From an uncultured Roseobacter sp. (GTDB taxonomy: Bacteria; Pseudomonadota; Alphaproteobacteria; Rhodobacterales; Rhodobacteraceae): 64,000 bases of DNA. Location of the stretch: assembly GCF_947492555.1 (NCBI RefSeq), contig NZ_CANLNE010000002.1, positions 549,501-613,500 of the forward strand. Direction: 5' to 3'. The notes beneath the pieces were generated by a model, which worked only from the letters and a program-made list of their open reading frames with translations, was not told where the DNA came from and ran no database searches. Below, piece after piece: positions 18,866 to 27,032 of the stretch; within the stretch, counting starts at the first letter, position 1; every line of letters starts with the position of its first letter. The position numbers and the translations under genes are program-made.

Positions 18866-19795
18866 TCAGGTCGGTGCGACCACGGCAATGATGCTGCTGA
18901 CGGTCAGAATGCTGACGATCGTGGACACAAGGATCGCCGCGGAAACCCGGTGCGGGGCCACGCCGTAGTGTTGCGCGAGGATGTAGACGTTGCCCGCTAC
19001 CGGCAAGGCGGCGGCGGAGATGATCACGGCCGCGAAATAGGGATCGGCTGGAAACAGGTAAAGCACCCCCACAGCGACAAAAAGCGGATGCAGCCCCAGT
19101 TTGCAAAAACTCAGCCATCCCGCGATGTGCAGCCTTTCGGCGGATTTGCTGGCCAGCGACGCGCCGATGGCAAAGAGTGCGCCGGGTGTCGCCGCCCCGC
19201 CCAGAATGGCCAGAAACTCATTGGCGGGCGCCGGGATCGGCAGATCGAAGAAAGACCACATCAACCCCACGACGATGGCCACGATCATCGGGTTCTTGAT
19301 CAGACCCAGTCCCACCGTCCGGAACACGCCAAAACTCAACCGCCCATCGCGGGAGCCGGTGATCAGGATGACAATCAGGCTGGAAAAGACAATGAGATCA
19401 ACCGCCAGTGCCATCATGATCGGCCCGATGGCGGCCTCCCCCAGCAGCAGGGTCAGCATCGGCACGCCCAGAAAGCCGACATTGCCAATCGCCGCACATT
19501 GCGCCTCCACCGCCGTGGTGGCCACATCGAGTTTGCGCAGATATCCCACCAGCGTGGCGATGAGGTAGACGGCCAGAGTCCCAACCAGGTACCCGGCGAC
19601 GAGATTGGTGTCCCAGACGTCTTCGAACGACAGATTTGCCGAAAACCGGAACAGCATCGCGGTCAGGGCAAAATAGAACACGAACTTGGTGAGATAGGCC
19701 GTGGCCTCTTCGCTGAAGAACCGCGTGTAGCCGGCCCAGTATCCCAGACCGATCAATGCAAAGAAGGGAACGGTCTTGAGGAAAATTTCAACCAT
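18866..19795 (-). CDS. AEC family transporter (auxin efflux carrier type)
   Basis: 309 residues with about ten hydrophobic helices and the typical start Phe-Leu-Lys-Thr-Val-Pro-Phe-Phe-Ala-Leu-Ile-Gly-Leu-Gly-Tyr. Bacterial members export or exchange small organic acids such as malate; the substrate is not readable. Stands alone between mbfA and fghA. Confidence 0.87.
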   Translation of the reverse strand: MVEIFLKTVPFFALIGLGYWAGYTRFFSEEATAYLTKFVFYFALTAMLFRFSANLSFEDVWDTNLVAGYLVGTLAVYLIATLVGYLRKLDVATTAVEAQCAAIGNVGFLGVPMLTLLLGEAAIGPIMMALAVDLIVFSSLIVILITGSRDGRLSFGVFRTVGLGLIKNPMIVAIVVGLMWSFFDLPIPAPANEFLAILGGAATPGALFAIGASLASKSAERLHIAGWLSFCKLGLHPLFVAVGVLYLFPADPYFAAVIISAAALPVAGNVYILAQHYGVAPHRVSAAILVSTIVSILTVSSIIAVVAPT

Positions 19796-19831
19796 GCTTG
19801 GTTGTTAGTGCGAAGTCCCCGGCGCTGCAAG

Positions 19832-20806
19832 CTAGCCTGACCCGATGAGTACTCCGGCGGCAAAGACCAAGGCGCCGCCGCAGACGACCTGCAGCGTCGC
19901 GCGCCAGAACGGCGTGTCCATATAGCGGTTCTGAATCCAGGCAATCGCCCAGAGCTCGACAAAAACAACGATGATCGCAATCACTGTCGCGGTCCAGAAA
20001 TCGGTGATCAGATAGGGCAGGGCGTGGCCCAGCCCGCCCAGCGTGGTCATGATGCCGGAGGCAAAGCCGCGTTTGATGGGTGAGCCCCGCCCTGACAATT
20101 GCCCGTCGTCCGATGCCGCTTCGGTGAAGCCCATGGAAATGCCCGCGCCGACGGAGGCTGCGAGCCCCACGAGGAAGGTGGTCCAGGTGTCCTGCGTGGC
20201 AAAGGCCGTGGCAAAGATCGGCGCGAGGGTGGAGACCGACCCATCCATCAGCCCGGCCAGCCCCGGCTGCACCCATGTCAGCAGAAACTGCCGGTGCGCG
20301 GTTTTTTCCTCGGAGGCCAGCGTGTCCGCATCCAGATGTTTTGCCTCCAGATCGCTGGCGGTGGTCTGATGACCTGCTTCTGCAGCGGCAAGATCCCCCA
20401 GCAGTTTGCGGGTAGCGGCATCCGAGGTTTGCGCAGCAGCGGCGAGATAGAAGGTCTCGGCCTCACGCTCCATCGCCGCGGCTTCGGTCCGGATACGCTC
20501 CAACCCCAGGTTTTCCACCAGCCAGACGGGCCGCCGGTTGTAGTATCCCGCCACATGCTCCCGTCGAATGAGCGGGATGACATCGCCAAACCGCACCGTG
20601 TGCAGATCGATCAGTCTTTGCCTGTGCTGATCTTCTTCTGCTGCCATCCCGTCAAAAACATGTGCTGAATCGGGGAAATCCGCCCGCAGATACTCTGCGT
20701 ACCCCCGATAAATGCGCGCGTCGTCTTCCTCTGAAGAGATGGCCAATGCCAGAATTTCCTGCTCGCTCAAATCGCGGAACCGCTTACGGGAAAAGGAAAA
20801 TCGCAT
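19832..20806 (-). CDS. mbfA: MbfA-type ferritin-like iron exporter (ferritin domain plus VIT1 domain)
   Basis: 324 residues. The N-terminal ~165 form a ferritin/rubrerythrin-like helical bundle with Glu-Glu-Asp-Asp, Glu-Glu-Asp-Gln-His (ExxH) and Glu-Ala-Gly-His, giving di-iron ligands. The C-terminal ~150 form a VIT1/CCC1-type membrane domain with about five helices and Gly-Leu-Met-Asp-Gly-Ser. Agrobacterium and Bradyrhizobium MbfA export iron and protect against iron and peroxide stress, under Irr repression. An Irr-like palindrome lies 17 bases before the start codon, so the same control is likely here. Confidence 0.92.
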   Translation of the reverse strand: MRFSFSRKRFRDLSEQEILALAISSEEDDARIYRGYAEYLRADFPDSAHVFDGMAAEEDQHRQRLIDLHTVRFGDVIPLIRREHVAGYYNRRPVWLVENLGLERIRTEAAAMEREAETFYLAAAAQTSDAATRKLLGDLAAAEAGHQTTASDLEAKHLDADTLASEEKTAHRQFLLTWVQPGLAGLMDGSVSTLAPIFATAFATQDTWTTFLVGLAASVGAGISMGFTEAASDDGQLSGRGSPIKRGFASGIMTTLGGLGHALPYLITDFWTATVIAIIVVFVELWAIAWIQNRYMDTPFWRATLQVVCGGALVFAAGVLIGSG

Positions 20807-20822
20807 GTAGGAAGCCTCTCAG

Positions 20823-20839
20823 TTTAGAATAGTTCTAAT
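20823..20839 (-). promoter_or_regulatory. Irr-type iron control element (ICE) upstream of mbfA
   Basis: TTTAGAA-TAG-TTCTAAT, an inverted repeat with six matched bases per arm (TTAGAA/TTCTAA), very close to the consensus I know for alphaproteobacterial Irr boxes (TTTAGAA-N3-TTCTAAA). It lies immediately upstream of mbfA, where bound Irr would cover the promoter or transcription start. The divergent TetR gene starts 105 bases away. Confidence 0.78.
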
Positions 20840-20944
20840 CTATGAGAAGGCGTAGGACAACCGGCTTTGCGCGAGGTCATACGGGTTTTTGCTTGGAACT
20901 GAACGGTTCGGTTTATATTGTGGACGAGCACAGCGGGGGATGCC

Positions 20945-21562
20945 ATGACATCGACAGCCGAAATCATCCGCAAAGGCCGGAAATTTGATCAGGTGCTTGA
21001 GGGGGCACGGCAGGTGTTCATGGCGGACGGATTCGAAGGTGCGAGCGTGGATGAGATCGCGCGGGTGGCCAATGTCTCCAAGGCCACGCTCTACAGCTAC
21101 TTCCCGGACAAACGGCTGCTGTTCATGGAGGTGGCAACGACGGAATGCCAGCGGCAGGCCAGCGATGCGCTGAACAGGATTGACATGAGTGCTGCGCCGG
21201 AGGAGGTGCTGACCCAGACCGGGCAACATTTCCTGGGCTTCATTACCTCGAAATTCGGACAGCAGATTTTCCGGATCTGCGTTGCTGAATCGGACCGGTT
21301 CCCTGAGTTGGGCCAGAAATTCTATAACTCTGGCCCGGCGGTCATGCGGGCAGAGATGGCAGCCTATTTCGAAGAGGCCGAGGCGCGCGGAGAGCTGCGG
21401 ATCGAGGACCGCATCCTCGCAGCCGATCAGTTTGGCGAGCTGTGCAAGGCGGATGTCTGGCCCCGGTTGATTTTCGGCATGACCAAAGTGGTGACTGCTG
21501 ATGAGATCGAACGTGTGGTCAATGGCGCGGTGAAAACCTTCATGGCGCGATACGGGGTCTGA
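20945..21562 (+). CDS. TetR/AcrR family transcriptional regulator
   Basis: 205 residues from ATG 20945, preceded by GCGGGGGA; a longer frame to 20918 has no better site. The N-terminal TetR helix-turn-helix is clear: Ala-Ser-Val-Asp-Glu-Ile-Ala-Arg-Val-Ala-Asn-Val-Ser-Lys-Ala-Thr-Leu-Tyr-Ser-Tyr. The C-terminal ligand domain is of the TetR_C type seen with Phe-Arg-Ile-Cys-Val-Ala-Glu. Target unknown; the nearest divergent gene is mbfA, but mbfA already has an Irr box. Confidence 0.88.
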   Translation: MTSTAEIIRKGRKFDQVLEGARQVFMADGFEGASVDEIARVANVSKATLYSYFPDKRLLFMEVATTECQRQASDALNRIDMSAAPEEVLTQTGQHFLGFITSKFGQQIFRICVAESDRFPELGQKFYNSGPAVMRAEMAAYFEEAEARGELRIEDRILAADQFGELCKADVWPRLIFGMTKVVTADEIERVVNGAVKTFMARYGV

Positions 21563-21603
21563 TCCTGAGTGACTCGACTCAGGTCGGGTTGCGGTCTATT
21601 TTA

Positions 21604-21618
21604 GAACAAATAGTGAAC
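21604..21618 (+). promoter_or_regulatory. LexA (SOS) box upstream of imuB
   Basis: GAAC-N7-GAAC, the reverse complement of the alphaproteobacterial LexA direct repeat GTTC-N7-GTTC, with both half sites perfect. It ends 28 bases before the imuB ATG, where LexA would block transcription. Confidence 0.82.
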
Positions 21619-21646
21619 AAGTGAGTCTGTCCCCGTTCTGCTGCCC

Positions 21647-23308
21647 ATGACCAACCGCCGCGTCCTTTCGCTCTGGTTTCCGCATCTGGGGACCGACCGG
21701 CTGATCCGCCGGACCCCCCAGCTTGCCGATGTGCCACTGGCCGTGGTCGAGGAACAGCAGAATGCGCAACTCCTGACCTCCCTCAATCTTGCCGCGCTGG
21801 GGTTCGGGCTGCGGGTCGGTCAGCCGGTCCGCGATGCCCATGCGATGTGCGAAGGGCTGATCACGCGCACCCGCAGCCTGCAGGGTGAGGCTGGTTTTCT
21901 TGCCTCGCTGCAGCGTTGGGCGGGAAAGTTCAGCCCCTGGGTCGCAACCGAGGCAGAGGATGGGCTGGTGGTCGACCTGACTGGCTGTGCCCATCTTTTC
22001 GGGGGAGAGATGGCGCTATTGGAAGTGGTTCAGCAGGATTGCACCGACTTGGGCCTTGCCGTGCGCATGGGGTTGGCCGACACCCGGGGCGCGGCCTGGG
22101 CGTTGGCGCGGTTTGCGGGGCAGGTGGCAGGATCGCACCGTTCCGGTGACGCGATTGATCAGGAGGCGCGTGCCACCCGGTCCCGGGCGAGCAAGCGGCG
22201 CCACTGGACCCGCGGCGGGGCGGCTCCGGTTGTCACCCTGGGCCCGGAGGAGACCGCGCACCGCATTGCCGCGCCCGGACAAATGTATTCCGCGCTCGGC
22301 CCTTTGCCCATCGCGGCATTGCGCCTGGAGCCGCATATCACCGAACAGCTATCGCGGTTGGGTCTGCGCCGGATCAGTGACCTGCTGGGCCAGCCGCGCG
22401 CGGGCCTGGCGCGGCGCTTTGGGCGGGGGCTGGTGATGCGGATGGATCAGGCGATGGGCTCTGCGCCGGAACCGGTATCGCCCGCGCGGCCCCCCGATCA
22501 GTTTGCCGTTCGGTTGACATTGCCCGATCCCATCGGGTTGGAAGAAGACGTGCTTGCCGGGATCGACCGGTTGCTGCCACGCTTGTGTGAAACCCTTAAA
22601 AAAAAGGGGCGTGGGGCCCGCCGGGTCCGGTTCCAGGCGTTTCGCAGCGATCATGGGGTCGAGAGCATCGAGATCGGGCTGGCCAGTGTTTCGCACATGC
22701 CAGAGCGTATCCGCCCCCTGCTGGCGCTGAAGCTCAATGAGATCGATGCAGGCTTTGGCATCGACATGCTACGGCTGGAAGCTGTGCAGACGGAACCGGT
22801 TTTCGATCGTACCGTGCCGGGGCACCTTGAAGCGGGTCAGGCGGTGAACAGGCGGCTGTCAGAGGACACGCGTTTCGAAGATCTGATTGCGCGGATCGGC
22901 GCGCGGGTGGGGCTGGAGGTGATCACCCGGCGGCATCCGGCCTCGAGCCATATCCCCGAAAAGACCAGCACGGTTCTGGCGGCGGCTTGGTCCAAACCGC
23001 ATGAAGGCGCGTGGCCCGCCCCGGCCAATCCACGCCCGGTGTTGATATGGCAGCCCGAGCCGGTGGGCGCGCCGGATACGCCGAAACTGCCGCAGGTGTT
23101 TCGCTGGCGCGGGCAGGATCTGACACGGGTGCGCGCCATCGGCCCGGAACGTATCGCGCCCGAGTGGTGGCTGGACGATCCTAACTGGCGCAGCGGCGTG
23201 CGCGATTACTGGGTGACGGACACCGAAGACGGCCAGCGATTGTGGCTGTTTTACGGGCACGGGCATACGATGTCGTCAGGCTGGTTCTGTCAGGGGACGT
23301 TTGCCTGA
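21647..23308 (+). CDS. imuB: Y-family polymerase-like protein ImuB
   Basis: 553 residues, a catalytically inactive Y-family relative that links DnaE2 to the clamp in damage-induced mutagenesis. It begins Arg-Val-Leu-Ser-Leu-Trp-Phe-Pro-His-Leu, the ImuB signature, and lacks the paired acidic residues of active Y polymerases. A thumb/helix-hairpin-helix region follows (about 235-270) and a C-terminal tail with Trp-Arg-Gly-Gln-Asp and Glu-Trp-Trp. Neither imuA nor dnaE2, its usual operon partners, is adjacent. A LexA box precedes it. An A8G4 run occurs at 22598-22609 within the gene. Confidence 0.92.
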   Translation: MTNRRVLSLWFPHLGTDRLIRRTPQLADVPLAVVEEQQNAQLLTSLNLAALGFGLRVGQPVRDAHAMCEGLITRTRSLQGEAGFLASLQRWAGKFSPWVATEAEDGLVVDLTGCAHLFGGEMALLEVVQQDCTDLGLAVRMGLADTRGAAWALARFAGQVAGSHRSGDAIDQEARATRSRASKRRHWTRGGAAPVVTLGPEETAHRIAAPGQMYSALGPLPIAALRLEPHITEQLSRLGLRRISDLLGQPRAGLARRFGRGLVMRMDQAMGSAPEPVSPARPPDQFAVRLTLPDPIGLEEDVLAGIDRLLPRLCETLKKKGRGARRVRFQAFRSDHGVESIEIGLASVSHMPERIRPLLALKLNEIDAGFGIDMLRLEAVQTEPVFDRTVPGHLEAGQAVNRRLSEDTRFEDLIARIGARVGLEVITRRHPASSHIPEKTSTVLAAAWSKPHEGAWPAPANPRPVLIWQPEPVGAPDTPKLPQVFRWRGQDLTRVRAIGPERIAPEWWLDDPNWRSGVRDYWVTDTEDGQRLWLFYGHGHTMSSGWFCQGTFA

Positions 23309-23386
23309 GGTAGAGTACACAGCAAGACGGCACCGTGGCGTAGTGCTGAATCATGAACACCACGCCGCTGGATCAGGCCGGAATGC

Positions 23387-23812
23387 TCATTCGACGGTAA
23401 TTGAAATCGCCTCGCTCATCACGGGTGGGTCATGAGGAACGTGGTTCAGGTCGCCCAGAAGCAGCTGGATGCTGTGCGTTCCGCTGGGCAGTTCCTTGGT
23501 GACCTGCGTCTGACCGCCCCCAAAATGCACGATCTGGTCCGTCGCGGGCAGGGATTCGCTCATGTCGATCCCGGACGGGTCGGTGTTGATCAGCAGATGG
23601 TGGTGCCCGGTATCGTCCACATCGGTGCCGGCAGGCGCCACGCCCATGCCCTCAAGGCCAAAGATGATGGTCACCGGGTTGGAGACCGTCGCCCCATCCG
23701 CAGGCGATATGATGTATACATTTGCGCCCTCCGGCGCTTCGGTGCGGTGCCCATCGGCAAGGGCGCCTGTGGCGAGTAGTGAAATTGCAGCGGTTGTGAA
23801 AAGTGTTCTCAT
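23387..23812 (-). CDS. Secreted DUF4399 protein
   Basis: 141 residues with a signal peptide (1-19, cut after Ala-Leu-Ala). The mature part shows the DUF4399 pattern Ser-Pro-Ala-Asp-Gly-Ala-Thr-Val, Phe-Gly-Leu-Glu-Gly-Met-Gly-Val-Ala-Pro-Ala-Gly, and His-His-His-Leu-Leu-Ile, ending in beta-strands. Function unknown; the His triplet could bind metal. Single gene. Confidence 0.87.
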   Translation of the reverse strand: MRTLFTTAAISLLATGALADGHRTEAPEGANVYIISPADGATVSNPVTIIFGLEGMGVAPAGTDVDDTGHHHLLINTDPSGIDMSESLPATDQIVHFGGGQTQVTKELPSGTHSIQLLLGDLNHVPHDPPVMSEAISITVE

Positions 23813-23949
23813 GGTCTCCTCCCAAGTTGTTTAACCTATGCACAAATTGTAGGTCGCAATGGCAGGCTGGCAACGTTTGCGCCTTGTCATAGCGCCACCT
23901 CGAAAACTGCTCACGGCATCTGAAACGATCGCCCTCTAAGGATGGTGTT

Positions 23950-25251
23950 CTAGCCTTTGGGGCGATTATCGACGATCCGCACCGCTTTGCCCTCGGATCG
24001 GGCGACCGAGCCTGTGCTGCCCACATCCACTTTCACGCTGATCCCGATGGTTTGCTTGACAGATGCGGAGAGTGCCTTGGCGCATCCGGCTGCGTCGACC
24101 GATGTATCGGCCGTTTCACAGAGAATACGCATCTGGTCCATGCGGTCCGGGCGGGTCAATTCGATCTGGAAATGCGGGGCGAGGCCGGGAACGGCCATCA
24201 GCGCCTCTTCGATTTGCGTGGGAAAGACGTTCACGCCGCGCAGGATGATCATGTCGTCCGACCTGCCGGTGACCTTTTCCATCCGTCGCATCGCACGGGC
24301 AGTGCCCGGCAACAGACGCGTCAGATCGCGGGTGCGGTACCGAATGATCGGAAAAGCTTCCTTGGTCAGAGAGGTGAAGACAAGCTCCCCCTGTTCGCCA
24401 TCTTCGACCGGCGCGCCGGTCTCTGGGTTGATGATCTCGGGGTAGAAATGATCTTCCCAGATGTGCAGCCCGTCCTTGCTCTCCACACATTCCATGGAGA
24501 CGCCTGGACCCATCACTTCGGAGAGGCCGTAGATGTCGACAGCGTGCATATCAAACGCCTGCTCGATCTCTGCCCGCATCGCGTTTGTCCACGGTTCAGC
24601 GCCGAAGATGCCAACCTGCAGGGAAGACGCGCGGGGGTCCAGCCCCTGTTTGTGATATTCATCAAGGATCGACAGCGCATAGGAGGGGGTCACCGTGATC
24701 CCCTTGGGCTGAAAATCCTCGATCAGGCGCACCTGGCGCGGTGTCATTCCGCCGGAGATCGGGACCGTTGCCAACCCCAGCGCGTCCGCCCCGAGGTGAA
24801 TGCCCAGCCCGCCGGTGAAAAGCCCGTAGCCGTAGGCATTGTGCAGCAGGTCACCAGGCGTCAGACCCGCCGCCCGCAGGGAGCGCGCGACGACGCTCCC
24901 CCAATGATCGAGGTCTGTCTGAGTGTAACCCACGACCGTTGGCTGCCCGGTGGTGCCGGAGGAGGCGTGGATGCGGGCGATCTGATCCCGGGGCACGGCG
25001 AACATGCCGAAAGGATAATTTTCCCGCAGGTCGGTTTTGACGGTGAAGGGGAATTTTGACAGGTCTTCCAGTGACGACAAATCATCCGGATGCACGCCCG
25101 CCGCGTCAAAACTTTGCCTGTAGAAAGGCACGTTTTTGTAAGCGTGGTTCAGAGACCAGCGCAGGCGTTCTGTCTGCAGTGCTGTGATTTCGTCGCGGCT
25201 GGCAATCTCGATAGGATCAAGCGAATTTTGCGCGGGGGTCAGATCCTTCAT
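23950..25251 (-). CDS. paaK: Phenylacetate-CoA ligase
   Basis: Activates phenylacetate with ATP and CoA at the head of the phenylacetate pathway. 433 residues, adenylate-forming fold; AMP loop Ser-Ser-Gly-Thr-Thr-Gly-Gln-Pro-Thr near residue 100, Tyr-Gly-Leu-Ser-Glu-Val-Met-Gly-Pro-Gly in the centre, Tyr-Arg-Thr-Arg-Asp-Leu-Thr, and the C-terminal Gly-Arg-Ser-Asp-Asp-Met. Its ATG overlaps the paaI stop (ATGA). The ring-epoxidase genes paaABCDE are not in the window. Confidence 0.94.
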   Translation of the reverse strand: MKDLTPAQNSLDPIEIASRDEITALQTERLRWSLNHAYKNVPFYRQSFDAAGVHPDDLSSLEDLSKFPFTVKTDLRENYPFGMFAVPRDQIARIHASSGTTGQPTVVGYTQTDLDHWGSVVARSLRAAGLTPGDLLHNAYGYGLFTGGLGIHLGADALGLATVPISGGMTPRQVRLIEDFQPKGITVTPSYALSILDEYHKQGLDPRASSLQVGIFGAEPWTNAMRAEIEQAFDMHAVDIYGLSEVMGPGVSMECVESKDGLHIWEDHFYPEIINPETGAPVEDGEQGELVFTSLTKEAFPIIRYRTRDLTRLLPGTARAMRRMEKVTGRSDDMIILRGVNVFPTQIEEALMAVPGLAPHFQIELTRPDRMDQMRILCETADTSVDAAGCAKALSASVKQTIGISVKVDVGSTGSVARSEGKAVRIVDNRPKG

Positions 25252-25700
25252 GCGGGGTCTCCGTCTTCTGGGAAGTGCTGGCCCTTGATGGTGCGGGAGA
25301 GACCGCGGAACAGCGCGATAATCGAGCCGGCGCTGTCGGACACGGCCACATCATAGGTGCCGGACCGTCCGGCGCGCGCGACCTCAAGGGCCGTGGCGGT
25401 CAGGCGATCCCCGGCCTTGCCCGGGGCAAGGTAGGTGATCTGGTTCTGTTGCGCCACTGTCAGCTGATTGTAGGTGTTGCAGGCAAAGGCAAAGGCGGAA
25501 TCGGCAAGGGTGAAGATATAGCCCCCATGGCAGATGCCATGTCCGTTCAACATCTCTGGCGTGACCTGCATGGACAGCGTGGCCATCCCCGGTGCCACCC
25601 GATCAAGATGCATGCCCAGACCTCTGCTGGCGGCGTCCTTTTCCATCATCAGCGCGGCACATTTTTCGGCGCGGGCCTGCGCCGTGACGTCTTCAGACAT
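25248..25700 (-). CDS. paaI: Hydroxyphenylacetyl-CoA thioesterase
   Basis: 150 residues from ATG 25700; the frame is open further back, but the hotdog domain begins here. Catalytic region Gly-His-Gly-Ile-Cys-His-Gly-Gly-Tyr-Ile-Phe-Thr-Leu-Ala-Asp, as in PaaI. It rescues CoA from dead-end phenylacetyl-CoA intermediates. Forms an operon with paaK and is divergent from the DUF2794 gene. Confidence 0.92.
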   Translation of the reverse strand: MSEDVTAQARAEKCAALMMEKDAASRGLGMHLDRVAPGMATLSMQVTPEMLNGHGICHGGYIFTLADSAFAFACNTYNQLTVAQQNQITYLAPGKAGDRLTATALEVARAGRSGTYDVAVSDSAGSIIALFRGLSRTIKGQHFPEDGDPA

Positions 25701-25811
25701 ACATGTTTCCGAATTTATCCTCCACTGCGAAATCCGTAACATGAATTCTGCGCGCTGTATATCGCAACCTCGGGGCTTGATTTGTTGGCCCAAGAGCGCA
25801 AGTCTGGCACC

Positions 25812-26159
25812 ATGAACATCCCTGTGCCACCGTCCAGCAATCTGCATCAATTCCCGCCAGAACAGATTGCCTTTCACCGCACGGAGCTTTCAGTCATCCT
25901 CTCGCTTTACGGCAGATTTGTTGCAGCGGGCGAATGGCGCGACTACGGGATTTCATGTTTGCGGGATGTGGCAGTGTTTTCGGTGTTTCGACGCACGGCA
26001 GAGACCCCGATGTACAGGATCGAGAAACGTCCGAAGATGCGCGACAAGCAGGGGATGTATTCGGTGGTCGGGATGGATGGCCAGATTCTACGGCGCGGGC
26101 ATGACCTCAAGACCGTTCTGCGCGTGCTGGAGCGCAAGCTGATCCGCGCCGTTGAGTGA
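25812..26159 (+). CDS. DUF2794 protein
   Basis: 115 residues from ATG 25812. The sequence Leu-Tyr-Gly-Arg-Phe-Val-Ala-Ala-Gly-Glu-Trp-Arg-Asp-Tyr, then Ala-Val-Phe-Ser-Val-Phe-Arg-Arg and Tyr-Arg-Ile-Glu-Lys-Arg-Pro, is the hallmark of this alphaproteobacterial family. Soluble, basic, function unknown. Transcribed divergently from paaI across about 110 bases. Confidence 0.9.
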   Translation: MNIPVPPSSNLHQFPPEQIAFHRTELSVILSLYGRFVAAGEWRDYGISCLRDVAVFSVFRRTAETPMYRIEKRPKMRDKQGMYSVVGMDGQILRRGHDLKTVLRVLERKLIRAVE

Positions 26160-26240
26160 TTTTGTCAAAAGGCGGCCCGTGCCGGGCCACACGATGCCTG
26201 CAATCGCCTCCGGCAATTGAGTTTGCCGTTTGAGGCGATG

Positions 26241-27032
26241 TCAGGGCAGTTTTAGCCGCTTGTGCGCCGTTACGGGTCCGTCCCCCTGGTCCAGGATGCG
26301 GGTAATTCCGGCCTCTATACCTTCCTCGGCAACGGCCATATCCCCCGCATTGGCGTGCAGCATTGTCTGAGGGTCCATGATCAAGGCGACATGACCGTTC
26401 CAGAAGAGCAGATCGTTGCGCCGGTAAGGGCTTTGCGCGGGCAGGAGTGTGCCCAACCTGTCGCATTGCTGATCGCTGTCGCCGGGGCAGGGGATCCCAC
26501 ATGCCAGGCAGGCCGCTTGCACCAACCCCGAGCAGTCAATGCCTGTGCCGCTATTGCCGCCCCAAAGATAGGGCGTGCCGAGAAACAGATGTGCGATGGC
26601 GACCGGGTCTGTCTCGAGGTGATCTGCAGTGCAGACATGCTGGCGGGGAATGAACCCCATATTCGTTTCGATGAAGTCCGTTGTTTCCGACAACGCGGTG
26701 ACCCTGCTGCCAAACGACAGGCTGGCCAGATCGGGTGATTTTAGGTCTGGTCGTTCGTAGGCATGCGTCGCTTGGACCGAGATCCGATGGGTCGGTGTCT
26801 GAACCGGTCCCAATGCGTGCGCCGGAACATAGCCGTGAAATCCGTCTTTCTCTGCTTTAACCAGACACCATTCCCCGGCGTGATGCAGCACGGTGACAGC
26901 ATCTCCGAAGAGCAGTTGACGATCCCGTTTGCCGTCAGGCTGGCGGCGCAGATCGATCAAAGGGCGCGCAACCTGCATGGGCTCGGCCCGGGTGGCGAGG
27001 TCGGGATCGGGTGCGTCGCGGGGGTCGGTCAT
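26241..27032 (-). CDS. NlpC/P60 family cell-wall hydrolase
   Basis: 263 residues from ATG 27032, overlapping the aminopeptidase stop (ATGA). One or two SH3-like repeats (about 15-140) precede the NlpC/P60 domain; catalytic Cys in Gly-Ile-Asp-Cys-Ser-Gly-Leu-Val, His in Asn-Gly-His-Val-Ala-Leu-Ile, and a third polar residue in Leu-His-Ala-Asn. Such enzymes cut gamma-D-Glu-diaminopimelate bonds. No signal peptide is seen, which fits the peptide-recycling type together with the aminopeptidase. Confidence 0.9.
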   Translation of the reverse strand: MTDPRDAPDPDLATRAEPMQVARPLIDLRRQPDGKRDRQLLFGDAVTVLHHAGEWCLVKAEKDGFHGYVPAHALGPVQTPTHRISVQATHAYERPDLKSPDLASLSFGSRVTALSETTDFIETNMGFIPRQHVCTADHLETDPVAIAHLFLGTPYLWGGNSGTGIDCSGLVQAACLACGIPCPGDSDQQCDRLGTLLPAQSPYRRNDLLFWNGHVALIMDPQTMLHANAGDMAVAEEGIEAGITRILDQGDGPVTAHKRLKLP

